Shown here one piece after another: positions 26,201-33,537 of a stretch of 64,000 nt of DNA. Source of the DNA: AV40 sp963817335 (GTDB lineage Bacteria; Verrucomicrobiota; Verrucomicrobiia; Chthoniobacterales; UBA10450); the NCBI GenBank assembly GCA_963817335.1, contig CAWFNX010000005.1:1612001-1676000 (forward strand), in the 5' to 3' direction. Below the pieces are notes generated by a model, which saw only the letters and a list, made by a program, of their open reading frames with translations, ran no database searches and was not told the origin of the DNA. The position numbers and the translations under genes are program-made. The stretch's first letter is position 1; every line of letters starts with the position of its first letter.

Positions 26201-27874
26201 GCGACCCATTCCCCACCATTGCGGGCCCTGGCCGCTCATGATGAAGCCGATGCGCGGTGCTTGCTCTCTGCGGGCTGTGAAAGCCGTGCGGATTTTCGGG
26301 CCTTCTTCTTTCGTCGAAAACGCGTCGAGTTCCTCTATCAGTTCGGCCCAATTGGAAGTGACCAGTGTTAGCCGATGCGGGTGATGATTCCGCCGGGCGC
26401 CCAATGTGTAAGTGAGATCCGGCAGAACAGGCGAACTGCCATTGGCATTGGTGTGCTGCTTAACCCATGCGCTTAAGTTGGCCGCTGAACCCCGAAGTGA
26501 TTTTTCCGAACGCGCAGAAAGCATTAGCGGCCACGGCCGACAACCTGGGATGGACAGAGATTTGTCTGGGTGATGCGGCGGAGGTTCAGCCAGAATGACG
26601 TGGGCGTTCGCCCCTCCGAATCCGAATGAGTTGACGCCCGCAATGCGCTCCGCCGTCCCATTCGGAAAAGGCTCGAGCTGGGTGGGCACGCGCAACTTTA
26701 GTTTCTCAAAATCAATGTGCGGACTCGGCTTCGAAAAATGGAGGCTCGGTGGAATCTGCCCGTGTTTAAGAATGAGCATCGCTTTGAGCAGCCCCGCAAC
26801 GCCCGCAGCGGTTTCCAAATGGCCAAGATTGGTTTTTATGGAGCCGATGGGCAGCGGTGCATCGGCTGATCGATTGCCGCACAGAGCTTCTGCGAGAGCA
26901 TGCGCTTCGATCGGATCCCCAACCGCTGTCCCAGTCCCGTGGGCTTCGACGAATCCGATCTCCTCGGGCGCGATCCCGGCATCTCTGCAAGCATCTTGCA
27001 CCAGTCGTGTTTGCGCCTCCGGGCTGGGAACCATCATGCCGTTGGTGTGTCCATCTTGATTGATCGACGTCCCTAGAATCACACCCTGAACTGGATCGCC
27101 ATCCGCGATCGCCCGCGAAAGCCGCTTGAGCAGTACCATGCCGGCGCCTTCGCCTCGCACAAATCCGCTGGCGGACGCGTCGAAGGCCGAACACCGGCCC
27201 TCGGGCGAGAGCATCGCAGCCTGCGAGAATCCAATAAATCCGCCGGGCGAAATCATGACGGTTACGCCGCCCGCCAAAGCGGCGTCTCCGCGCCCGGCCC
27301 AGATGTGCTCACATGCGGCATGGACAGCGGTGAGCGCAGACGAGCACGCCGTGTCCATCGCGACACTCGGGCCGCGTAGATTCAAGCAGTACGAAATTCG
27401 ATTTGCGGCAATACTATGCGCGCTCCCTGTCGGCGTATGAGGGCCGATGCTGAAATGATCAAAACTGGTGCTTTGAAGTCCCTGGTAATCGTTATGCGAT
27501 ATACCGACGAAAACGCCAAGGTCGGTTCCGCGCTCGAAATCGAGGACGAGTCCGGCATCTTCGATCGCTTCCCAGGCAGTCTCGAGCAGAAGTCGATGTT
27601 GCGGATCTATGTAAGGAGCTTCCCGCGGCGAAATACCAAAGAATTGCGGATCAAATTGATCGATGGCGTCAATAAACCCGCCACGCAAGGCTATGGATTT
27701 TCCAGCCACGCCCGGCTCAGCATCATAATACCGCTTCACGTTCCAGCGATCCGGCGGCACTTCGACGACTCCCTCGCGAGCCTCGATGAGAAGCTTCCAA
27801 AGGGATTCCTTGGAACTCACGCCGCCGGGAAACCGGCAACCGACTCCAATAATCGCAATACGTTCTTTTTGCAT
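20222..27874 (-). CDS. Single-module highly reducing type I polyketide synthase
   Basis: This 2550-residue enzyme has the following domain order. KS spans about 1-430 (Cys177 in DTACSSA, His312, His352). AT spans about 541-860 (Ser634 in GHSVGE; HPFHH at 735-739 suggests malonyl). DH spans about 905-1180 (His932, Asp1096). The C-methyltransferase spans about 1315-1560 (ILEIGAGTGG). A structural psi-KR lies at about 1585-1790. ER spans about 1815-2125 (HAGAGGVGMAA). KR spans about 2145-2325 (TGAFGGYG, Tyr2294 in GNYSAANA). ACP spans about 2420-2500 (Ser2457 in LGLDSLMG). The C-terminus carries an ISDEDIERLLGG motif common at PKS ends. In the DH motif the usual Gly after His is Asn936. No thioesterase is present. 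With every reductive domain intact, the expected product is a methyl-branched, largely saturated acyl chain made iteratively or in one round. Confidence 0.95.
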   Translation of the reverse strand: MQKERIAIIGVGCRFPGGVSSKESLWKLLIEAREGVVEVPPDRWNVKRYYDAEPGVAGKSIALRGGFIDAIDQFDPQFFGISPREAPYIDPQHRLLLETAWEAIEDAGLVLDFERGTDLGVFVGISHNDYQGLQSTSFDHFSIGPHTPTGSAHSIAANRISYCLNLRGPSVAMDTACSSALTAVHAACEHIWAGRGDAALAGGVTVMISPGGFIGFSQAAMLSPEGRCSAFDASASGFVRGEGAGMVLLKRLSRAIADGDPVQGVILGTSINQDGHTNGMMVPSPEAQTRLVQDACRDAGIAPEEIGFVEAHGTGTAVGDPIEAHALAEALCGNRSADAPLPIGSIKTNLGHLETAAGVAGLLKAMLILKHGQIPPSLHFSKPSPHIDFEKLKLRVPTQLEPFPNGTAERIAGVNSFGFGGANAHVILAEPPPHHPDKSLSIPGCRPWPLMLSARSEKSLRGSAANLSAWVKQHTNANGSSPVLPDLTYTLGARRNHHPHRLTLVTSNWAELIEELDAFSTKEEGPKIRTAFTARREQAPRIGFIMSGQGPQWWGMGRDLMQNEPVFRETIERCDAALSPWASFSLLEELGRSEETSQMSRTEIGQPSIFAMQVALAALWKSWGVQPAAIVGHSVGEIAAACIAEIVPLEEAARIVALRARLMESCGRGEGTMLAVGLPEDEALALIARHDPTVTISAFNGPRSITLSGPRVSLEAMAAELESQDAFARLVRVDHPFHHPLMRPASEALEAALADLKPQPGEIPFFSTVTGDRCAGESCDAAYWARGIREPVRFAPAVGALADFGVDVWLELNAHPALAHSTQECLAARGAKGTVISSARCEREFESMLEAAMDLHRAGIPLDFSAMTPSRHLLSLPAYAWEKTRWWNEASDARDGRLAPGGRGLFDVRLPRAMPTWIVRLDSRHMAFLKDHKVENRVIFPAAAFVEMALEAGLQLFEGHPFVVEDFEIRKPLILPDLPSGAQIEFSYSPNERTFAIQSRFEQSVSWSLHVVGSLRGERWESVFGSSEWAQPHDVQSVAVDGFYRHLSDLGLRYGEEFRPIRELSAGAGQSAGYVALSERVALRADEYAVHPVLFDGALQVFSAGAATVEERHAQMKLPVGFRRILFLASPGASTRVCAKVSKFGEDFIEGDISLYNEGGKPCLLVDGFRAISLSGAGRSAAPGSIRDLTYHVAWQRVPEESPKSALPPLSLSQLKSAAQEALDRVVAVRGLPELEAALCALDDLAAAQLVRGLQEMGVAANIPFDEATLQVATAMQPVFERLMTGLVRRGLLRRKEMGFEAAPDFAQAADSAGKVLRNYIEKHPGHLPEALLCEGNCGELGSILRGEKDAVQVLFSGIGAELLDHFYGDGLFTSHWLAAIAGAVDTAARSLPEGRGLRILEIGAGTGGLASQVLPLLERGLHSYTFSDVSAAFFSGAAQKLAAFSEVEFKIFDLEKPGVEQELNAATFDFIIGTNVLHAVRDVRAALRNLHGLLAPGGSLIFMDTATPQLWTETVFGLTSGWWRFTDRDLRPEQPLLKRTQWETVLQETGFVETASLPGLIGPTGGEGQIGLLARKAYEEAAVSGQIPLQALEEKSWLVFADASGVGEVLISRLRALGARCRVARRGDEFESDGNDAFTLRPGTLEDWQQLVKSCQGSSPERIVYLWNLDTRVNGADMATNLDALLHLTKALESAAPAAKLRVDLVTRNAQPAGSDPRPTAVAQAPSIGLMRVILNEYSNLVWRAIDLPPEASSADTTLIWSELSRKDWEREIALRGEARYVRRLDRGRLSREQWLDPIQPLRLESRERGRLDTLRFAPFELPLCGPSQVLIEVKAAGMNFRDVLKSLALYPGDAPDARIFGDEVSGTIKAVGSDVMHLAPGDRVFGLAVFGIATHAIARAGDVRRMPADLTFEAASTLPVVFMTAWYSLRNVARLRERERILVHAGAGGVGMAAIQIALHLGAEVIATAGSPSKRTLLKTLGVKHVIDSRRGDFAEAVMKITEDKGVDVVLNALAGDAIPMGLSCLAEFGRFIEIGKRDIYQNTRIPLRPLRNNASFHVVAMDAVFHGNEKLTRQLLEEISDLVETGALRPLPFRAFPASRIDSAFRFMAGGKHIGKVVVAFPAPFVPRRGELPAPGFEVKPDGYYLITGAFGGYGKVLARWLVECGARHLVLTSRNGASSAEAAKFVEDLQERGVEVRVVSADVGAPDDVRRLFAEIKCGARPLRGLFHLAMVIDDAPLAALTPERMRTVLGPKADGAWLLHQATLEMKLDCFVMFSSVSSIFGNPAQGNYSAANAFLDSLAHHRQALGLPALSVNWGVLGGEGFVARNERVADFLARQGTTEISPGEATALLESFLRAGSAQAISIRVDWGKWRQFFRSMQENPVLERIFATLESQESVSATSDWRSRIDAASPAEKQAVICQAVREAVGSVLRVKADSLRDDQPLTDLGLDSLMGVEIETSLEAAVGVALPPTSLMRARTIGQIAGLIAGHLGGAASVVESAPVAVPAETASAVDLDAISDEDIERLLGGASDSEETETIEDAKR

Positions 27875-27901
27875 GGTCGTGAGTTGCTCTGCAGGGCGGA
27901 C

Positions 27902-27929
27902 TGATTAGCGCTGCCTGTGAGCAAGTCAA
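27902..27929 (-). promoter_or_regulatory. Possible sigma-70 promoter for the PKS operon
   Basis: On the minus strand a TTGACT -35 (27924-27929) is separated by 16 bp from TAATCA (27902-27907), about 28 bp upstream of the PKS start. The -10 match is weak. This is a sequence-only suggestion. Confidence 0.3.
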
Positions 27930-28219
27930 GGCAGCTACCGTCCTGGCGCGGGGTCATGACGTCAATGGACGGTAAGACATTCTCGTGTGTAACATCAATT
28001 CGTTTTTAACATGCCCAGCAGACGTTGCTTCACCTCTTTTTCTGGCCGCTGGCTTTGTTTGACTGTGTTGGCTAGGCGCTCATTCACAACTTTTTTCTTC
28101 GGTATCCTCTGCGATGCTAACAGCATGATGCTTTTCAGGGAATTTTTACCTCGCGTCAATCTCGCCCAAAGGCCCCCCCTAATAAGCAGGCAGAACCGTT
28201 AATCTAAACGAACGAAATC
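27930..28219. other. Divergent intergenic region between PKS and asparagine synthetase
   Basis: About 290 bp with no convincing gene. A 63-codon plus frame at 28011-28202 has no family features. The region must hold the asparagine synthetase promoter, but I cannot place it. No ribosome-binding site better than a purine stretch precedes the ATG at 28220. Confidence 0.4.
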
Positions 28220-30220
28220 ATGTGCGGCATCGCGGGAATAATCGACTTGGTTGGGCAGCGTCCGGCGCCGGAGGGTGCGGTGCAGCGAATGGCACGCGCG
28301 CTCTTTCATCGCGGTCCAGATGAAGAAGGTTTTCTCGAACAACCGGGGATCTCACTCGCTTCTCGACGGCTGAGTATTGTCGATCTGGCCGATGGCCAGC
28401 AGCCGATGACGAACGAAGACCGCAGTGTGTTCGTCGTCTTCAATGGCGAATTATTCGACTACGTCGAACGGCGCGAAGAACTCGTTAGGCAGGGCCATCG
28501 TTTTCGTACCCATTGCGATACCGAAATCATTCCGCACCTTTGGGAAGATTTTCACGAAGGGATGTGGGAGCGGCTGCGCGGCCAATTTGCCATCGCCTTG
28601 TGGGACCAGCGGCAGCGACAACTCCATCTCGGACGCGATCGGTTTGGCATCGCGCCGCTTTTTTGGAGCCGCCAGGGTGACTGGTTGCTTTTCGCGTCCG
28701 AGATAAAAGGCCTCCTCGCTTCAGGAATGGTTCCACCGCGACCCGACCGCAAGGGGCTCGATCACCTGTTCACCCTTGCCGCCATGCCGGGACCGAGGAC
28801 TTGCTTCGAAGGAGTTCAACTGTTGCCGCCCGGGCATTGTTCGCGCATTACGCCGGGAAGTTCGAGCACAAGTGCACTAATTGCCGAACGCGCCTACTGG
28901 GAAATGGATTTCCCAGCGCAGGGTGAAGAAGAATGGGGAAACAATCCGAATGCGCTGGTGGATGAATTCGAGGGATTGCTCCTGCACGCCGTCGAAGAAC
29001 GGCTGCGCGCGGACGTGCCGGTAGGCTCGTACCTTTCTGGTGGTGTCGATTCGAGCATGATCCTGGCCCTGGCCTGCCGTCTCAAAGGCCCCATGATCAA
29101 CACTTACACAGTGCGAGTGAATGAGCCGGAGCTTGATGAACTGAGCGCCGCCAGCCTTTCGGCCCGGCACATCGGGGCGAAGCCGCCCATCGTACAGGAA
29201 TACGGCGATCGCGAAGCGCTTGAGAGTTATCCCCGCCTGATTGAAGCCGCTGAAGCTCCGGTGATCGACACCTCCTGCGGTGCCTTGCTCAAGTTGGCCG
29301 AACGCGTTCATGCCAATGGCCAGAAAGTCGTTCTGACCGGCGAAGGCGCCGACGAGTGGCTCGTCGGTTATCCCTGGTACAAAGCGGCCAAGATCTTCGG
29401 ATTTCTCGATGTCGTGCCGGGATTGAATCTGAGCTTCTGGGCAAAGAGCGCTTACCTGCGTCTGAATAAAGTACCGCATTTTTCTCGGGCATGGCGCGAG
29501 CGCGTGGAAGCTTCCGTCGGCGGGCCAAACGCCTGGATCGATTCCTACGGGTTACTCGCGATTTCGAAGTTGCGCTTCTATTCCGAGCAGATGCGCGAAA
29601 TGATGAATGACAGCCACCCGTGGGGCGAACTGGGATTTCCGCTCGAAAAAGCGAAGCGCTGGGCACCGCTCAACCGCGGAATTTGGGTCGCTGCGCGCGT
29701 GCTATTGGCCGGCCATCTCTTGCAAGCCAAAGGTGACCGCGTGGCCATGCATTCCTCGGTCGAAGTTCGTTATCCGTTCCTGGACGAGGAGGTCTTTGAT
29801 TTTACCGCCAAACTGCACCCACGCTGGAAACTGCGCGGATTCCACGATAAGTACCTGCTCCGTTTGCTGGCGGAGCGCTGGATTCCGAAATCCATCGCTC
29901 GACGAGGCAAGGTCATCTTTCGCGCGCCTCTCGACAGTTTTCACAAGGACCCGGAACCGCCATACATCGCGCAGCTTCTCAGCGAAGATTCGCTGCGCCG
30001 AACCGGTTACTTTGATCTCCACGAGGTCGCCCGCTGGCGGAAAGGTTTTCGGGAGCTGCGGGCCGGATCACTCCCTCGGCTTTCGGTGGAATTGGGTCTC
30101 GCGGCGGTCGTCGCCACCCAGCTCTGGCATCATCAGTTCATGGGTGGTGGTTTGGCCGACATGCCCGTGTGGTCCGGCTTCGCCAGGCCGGTGGCTGCCG
30201 ATACGGTGCTTTCGGTTTAG
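28220..30220 (+). CDS. asnB: Asparagine synthetase, glutamine-hydrolysing
   Basis: This 666-residue two-domain enzyme begins MCGIAGI, giving the N-terminal nucleophile Cys of a class II glutaminase. RGPDEEG and FNGELFDY follow in the same domain. The synthetase domain has the PP-loop LSGGVDSSM near residue 270 and GEGADEWLVGYPWYK near 375. It could make asparagine or transfer ammonia to another carboxylate. It is divergent from the PKS, and members of this family also tailor secondary metabolites, so amidation of the cluster product is possible but unproven. A TCGTTAGGC motif at 28482 forces the codon pair GTT-AGG (Val-Arg). Confidence 0.92.
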   Translation: MCGIAGIIDLVGQRPAPEGAVQRMARALFHRGPDEEGFLEQPGISLASRRLSIVDLADGQQPMTNEDRSVFVVFNGELFDYVERREELVRQGHRFRTHCDTEIIPHLWEDFHEGMWERLRGQFAIALWDQRQRQLHLGRDRFGIAPLFWSRQGDWLLFASEIKGLLASGMVPPRPDRKGLDHLFTLAAMPGPRTCFEGVQLLPPGHCSRITPGSSSTSALIAERAYWEMDFPAQGEEEWGNNPNALVDEFEGLLLHAVEERLRADVPVGSYLSGGVDSSMILALACRLKGPMINTYTVRVNEPELDELSAASLSARHIGAKPPIVQEYGDREALESYPRLIEAAEAPVIDTSCGALLKLAERVHANGQKVVLTGEGADEWLVGYPWYKAAKIFGFLDVVPGLNLSFWAKSAYLRLNKVPHFSRAWRERVEASVGGPNAWIDSYGLLAISKLRFYSEQMREMMNDSHPWGELGFPLEKAKRWAPLNRGIWVAARVLLAGHLLQAKGDRVAMHSSVEVRYPFLDEEVFDFTAKLHPRWKLRGFHDKYLLRLLAERWIPKSIARRGKVIFRAPLDSFHKDPEPPYIAQLLSEDSLRRTGYFDLHEVARWRKGFRELRAGSLPRLSVELGLAAVVATQLWHHQFMGGGLADMPVWSGFARPVAADTVLSV

Positions 30221-30248
30221 CCAGACCGATCGATCGATTCTCGTAAGC

Positions 30249-31064
30249 TCACAGCTTCTGCAGCAGCTGCACTCCGACCTCTCTCATCTCCGGGTCATCC
30301 TTTTCTTTGTCAGGTATGGCCAGCCCTTTTTTAATGTATTTACGCGCGTCCTCTTTCCGTCCCATCTGGACGTAGACGTGCCCCAGTTCGATATAATGAA
30401 TGAGACGGTTAGGATTAATTTCGATCGCCTTTAACAGACATTTCTCCGCCGCTTCGTTAGTCGTTACCGGCAAGCCGCCATAAAGCGCTTTGGCCAGAGC
30501 CCGTTTCACCCCGTTGACATCCGCCAGCACGCGGTTCCACCGCCCAAGAATATGCCACGCGTTATCGTTGGTCGGGTCCAGCTCGAGAGCGCGATCCACC
30601 GCCGCCTTGATCCGAGGCGCGGCATTCACCTGATCTTTGCTGCCCATGAACGGAAGCATTTTTCCATAGCTGATGGCGGGCGAGAGTTGTGCCTCAGCAT
30701 TCTTCGGAGCGAGGCTCGCGGCGCGATTGGCGAACTCAAGCGACACCGCCCCGAGGCGAAGCTTTTCTTGTTTCGATGACGCGTCGGCCATCAAATGGCG
30801 GTACTGCCGCGCGATACGGACGAGAAGATCCACATTGTCCGGTTGGAGCTTGTTCGCGGGCAAATAGTCTTCCAGCGCTTCTTTGGCCAGGAGCCGTTTG
30901 TCGAATTCGTCGCCTTTCGCAATTAATTCATCAACGCCTTCTCCGCCGCCCACGCGATGAAGGGTATTGGCATTGCGCTTAGGCTCTTGTGCCTGCGTCG
31001 CCAAGCCAGAGAGACAAAGCACGACACATAATCCGTAAGCGGGGAGGCGATGATTCGCATTCAT
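30249..31064 (-). CDS. Secreted TPR protein
   Basis: This protein of about 271 residues has a signal peptide (GLCVVLCLSGLATQAQEP). TPR-type repeats cover most of the mature chain (AKEALEDYLPANKLQPDNVD, ALELDPTNDNAWHILGRW and INPNRLIHYIELGHVYVQMG). TPR domains mediate protein-protein contacts; function is otherwise unknown. The frame is open nine codons further upstream, but the ATG at 31064 puts the signal peptide at the N-terminus. It converges on asparagine synthetase with a 28-bp gap. Confidence 0.78.
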   Translation of the reverse strand: MNANHRLPAYGLCVVLCLSGLATQAQEPKRNANTLHRVGGGEGVDELIAKGDEFDKRLLAKEALEDYLPANKLQPDNVDLLVRIARQYRHLMADASSKQEKLRLGAVSLEFANRAASLAPKNAEAQLSPAISYGKMLPFMGSKDQVNAAPRIKAAVDRALELDPTNDNAWHILGRWNRVLADVNGVKRALAKALYGGLPVTTNEAAEKCLLKAIEINPNRLIHYIELGHVYVQMGRKEDARKYIKKGLAIPDKEKDDPEMREVGVQLLQKL

Positions 31065-31476
31065 ATCTACAGATAGCGTGGCTGGACCCAACGACCTGCT
31101 CGTTGCGATCCGGCGCTCGCGGCGAAACCGGTGCAGCTTCGGCCACGGATCTTCTAATCGAGTACACTGTACTTCGACCCACTGTCAAAATCCAGCTAGG
31201 GAAAATCACTGGTTTCCATTTCGTTTCGGCTGAAGAAAAGTCTCAAATGACAAGAAAGGGGACCCGACCTCGAAGACTCCGGGCTGCTCTCTGTATTACA
31301 GAAATGTTTATCGCATGGAAAGAGCGATTCGTTAGGCAACTAGTTTCACGACGTGGCCTAATGAAACATTGCGCGATTTTCACTCAGTAGTTTTTACGTT
31401 TAATCCGCTCGAGGTCGATTCTGGCGGGGTCTGAAATATATTGACGCCAGATCAAAAATTCGGCTTCATCGGTGCA
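31065..31476. other. Intergenic region between divergent genes
   Basis: About 410 bp without a supported gene. A 133-codon plus frame at 30989-31390 overlaps the TPR gene and looks like a shadow. The region contains one TCGTTAGGC copy at 31329. Confidence 0.45.
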
Positions 31477-31944
31477 ATGAGAACAAAAACTTTTGGACTG
31501 ATTTTGGCGGTTTGCTTTTTCAGCGTTGGCGCGTGCTTCGCCGATGCGTTTAAGGGGACATGGAAATTGGACGCGGCCAAATCGAGGCTTGGCAAAGACA
31601 CGGGAAGAAACAACGTGGTTAACTACGAATTTGAGTTCCCTGGCTTAAGGACAAAGGTCCTGATCGATGGCGTTGATGCCAACGGTCATGCTTTCCACAG
31701 TGTGTGGGAGGGGAGATTCGACGGCAAAGAACGTCCCGTGAGTGGCGATCCGGCGTCGGACAGTCGTTCCTACACCAAAGTCAACGACAACACGTTGGAC
31801 TTCACGGTCAAGAAAGCTGGCAAGGTTGTAGCGAGTGGGCGGATAGTCGTTGCTGCCGATGAAAAGACTCGCGCGGTCACCAGTTGGTCAACAAATTCAA
31901 AAGGCAAAAAAGTTAAAAGCATCGCAGTCTACGACCGGTCATAG
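31477..31944 (+). CDS. Small secreted protein of unknown function
   Basis: This 155-residue protein starts at the ATG at 31477 and has a signal peptide (LILAVCFFSVGACFADA). The mature domain opens with FKGTWKLDAAKSRLG and is rich in beta-type alternation. Small secreted proteins with a GTWKL opening are frequent in soil Acidobacteria and Verrucomicrobia, but I know no function. The frame is open 12 codons upstream. It lies about 400 bp outside the left repeat of the integrated element. Confidence 0.68.
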   Translation: MRTKTFGLILAVCFFSVGACFADAFKGTWKLDAAKSRLGKDTGRNNVVNYEFEFPGLRTKVLIDGVDANGHAFHSVWEGRFDGKERPVSGDPASDSRSYTKVNDNTLDFTVKKAGKVVASGRIVVAADEKTRAVTSWSTNSKGKKVKSIAVYDRS

Positions 31945-32021
31945 GCGGGAAATCGCGCGCCGGAAAGGTATGCCGGCCTGACTTTTACTTCGCCTTTGCG
32001 ATCGCGGCTCGCGCAGCGGAT

Positions 32022-32153
32022 TCATGCGAATTCCCTGGGGGAATCGCTGTGGAGTCCATCCGTTACGGTGACGTAAACACTTCCAGAGTGCTTGGCGTTG
32101 CAGTTATGCTCGTTTTCAATCGCCTTAGCCAGTTTTTCAATACGCTTCGTCAT
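32022..32153 (-). pseudogene. Short remnant of a small conserved protein
   Basis: A 43-codon frame starts MTKRIEKLAKAIENEHNCNA and then degenerates after KHSGSVYVTVTDG. The opening resembles small Verrucomicrobia proteins whose normal length is about 60-70 residues; this resemblance is from memory. It may be a truncated copy near the element boundary or a real micro-protein. Confidence 0.35.
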
Positions 32154-32385
32154 TGTGCCCTAGGTTAGGAAATGTCCGATGTTTTGGTGGTCCGCTATCG
32201 GTGAGATGCGGGAAAGCGGCCGCCAAATGGACATTCTCTAGGGGGCCGAACTCGAGTTGACCGGCGCCGGAGATCAGGGTGACCGGATCCCGAAACTATG
32301 CTGACACTTGCCAAGTAGGCGTCGGGAAAATGGCCTGAGGAAAAGCCTTGGTGACCCCAATTACGAGGGTAAAGTGCCCGAAAAT

Positions 32386-32424
32386 GCCGATGTGGCGGAA
32401 TGGTAGACGCAACGGACTTAAAAT
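32386..32424 (+). pseudogene. Partial tRNA-Leu, 5' half only
   Basis: The 39 bases match tRNA-Leu(UAA) at 40233 from the acceptor 5' strand to the end of the anticodon loop (two mismatches), then diverge. No variable arm, T-arm or 3' acceptor follows. It marks the left junction of the element. Confidence 0.8.
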
Positions 32425-32644
32425 GTATCCCACCGGTAGAACGTTGCCTAACGAATTGCCTTGGTAAAACTGCAATCTTAAAGCTGAGCTGCAAGAGGAG
32501 TTCGCCCGCGGCGCCTTTCAGCGCTTCCGCTCCGGTGGCGCGCCGGACCTCGCTTTCCGAAAGCCCGGTAGCATTGTAGCAGCGTAGCAATGCGGCACGG
32601 GATGGGAGAATGGCGGGAAGGGAATCGTGTTCTCTGTGCCACTG
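32425..32644. other. Non-coding left end of the element
   Basis: About 220 bp follow the tRNA fragment with no supported gene. A 131-codon minus frame (32195-32590) runs across the tRNA fragment and the junction and is therefore rejected. One TCGTTAGGC motif (as GCCTAACGA) lies at 32446. Confidence 0.45.
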
Positions 32645-33106
32645 CTAAGGTTCTGCCTTCTTTTTCCGGGGATCGTCAGCAGGATTAATGAAGGTCACTC
32701 CCCCGGGGCCAGTAAAAGTCACTTGAACAATAACCTCCGTATCTTCCGTCCACGTATAATGCGCGTGCCCAGCCGGAAGCACGAACACACTCCCCGGACG
32801 CAGCTCGACCCCTTTACTTTTATCAAAGCTCTGCCCAAAAGAATTCCAGTAATTCCCGCTTAACACCGTCACCACTTCCGTATACGGATGCGTGTGCGGA
32901 GGCACCCTGTAGTGCGGCGGAAACTTCGTCCGCTGCACTATCGTCTCAGCCTTCATCGGGTCTCCGACTAAGATTACCGTCTGGGCACCCTTAAACACCG
33001 GATGCTCTTTCCAGACCAAGTCCTCCACCTTTACCATCTTCATCTCTTGCCCGAATCCACTTCTGACCAGCCCCAGCAGGGCTAAAACAATCAGTATCTG
33101 TTTCAT
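32645..33106 (-). CDS. Secreted cupin-domain protein
   Basis: This 153-residue protein has a signal peptide (ILIVLALLGLVRSGFGQ) and a single cupin domain. Its first metal-binding motif is visible as HYRVPPHTHPYTEVVTVLSG. The second is visible as LPAGHAHYTWTEDT. The three-His-one-Glu type of metal site suggests a metal-dependent small-molecule binding protein or enzyme in the periplasm; substrate is unknown. The ATG at 33106 is preferred over an upstream in-frame start because it begins the signal peptide. It is the only cargo gene besides the integrase on the minus strand and is probably independent of the signalling cassette. Confidence 0.8.
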   Translation of the reverse strand: MKQILIVLALLGLVRSGFGQEMKMVKVEDLVWKEHPVFKGAQTVILVGDPMKAETIVQRTKFPPHYRVPPHTHPYTEVVTVLSGNYWNSFGQSFDKSKGVELRPGSVFVLPAGHAHYTWTEDTEVIVQVTFTGPGGVTFINPADDPRKKKAEP

Positions 33107-33474
33107 GTTTTTATTTGGTTCGTCTGTCACAACCCCTCACAACAACCCCAAAAACATTCCAAGGGCAACGCCACGACCGCAAATTGCGTGAGAAAGGCTA
33201 CACTTAGTATGGAAGGAAAAAAAGCGTGTAGCCGGGCAGCGATTACCACCCTTCCCCCTGTCTCCCGGAGCCCACAGCAGCCCAAGTCACAGGGGGGGTT
33301 AGCGGAACCGTGATTTGCCGCCACGCGCTCGCACGCGATTGATCGGACCGCACTGAGGCACTGAATCAACGACTGCGGGGTTATTCTACTGCCGGATGGC
33401 AAATGGAACCCGGCGGGCCGTTTGTCTGTTTTCCCAACATTAGCTCTCGGGGGTGTTAACTACGGCTGCAGCAC
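33107..33474. other. Regulatory intergenic region
   Basis: About 370 bp between the divergent cupin and response-regulator genes. It holds a long-loop inverted pair (CCCCCTGT near 33252 and ACAGGGGGG near 33292). A 91-codon minus frame here lacks any family feature. Upstream binding sites for a sigma-54 activator would be expected here, but I could not define one. Confidence 0.4.
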
Positions 33475-33491
33475 TTGGCACATGTGTTGCA
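33475..33491 (+). promoter_or_regulatory. Sigma-54 promoter, distal copy
   Basis: TTGGCACATGTGTTGCA matches the -24/-12 consensus TGGCAC-N5-TTGC exactly, with the required spacing between the GG and GC elements. It is the first of two tandem copies 21 bp apart. Confidence 0.72.
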
Positions 33492-33495
33492 TTTC

Positions 33496-33512
33496 TTGGC
33501 ACGCAGGTTGCT
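33496..33512 (+). promoter_or_regulatory. Sigma-54 promoter, proximal copy
   Basis: TTGGCACGCAGGTTGCT is a full match to the sigma-54 consensus (TGGCACG-N4-TTGCW). It ends 25 bp before the response-regulator ATG, so it could drive the whole cassette. Transcription from it would need RpoN and an AAA+ activator, neither of which is in the window. Confidence 0.78.
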
Positions 33513-33537
33513 AAAATGTCTAAGAAATTAACCAGAG

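Noticed and set aside
28011..28202. 63-codon plus frame upstream of asparagine synthetase
   Set aside because: Composition is atypical for coding, there is no ribosome-binding site, and it lies in the region expected to hold a promoter.
30989..31390. 133-codon plus frame overlapping the TPR gene start
   Set aside because: It is antisense to a well-supported signal peptide region and has no homology features I recognise.
32195..32590. 131-codon minus-strand frame
   Set aside because: It runs across the tRNA-Leu fragment and element junction and shows no family features.
33127..33402. 91-codon minus-strand frame upstream of the cupin
   Set aside because: No recognisable domain or plausible start; it overlaps the presumed regulatory region of the cassette.
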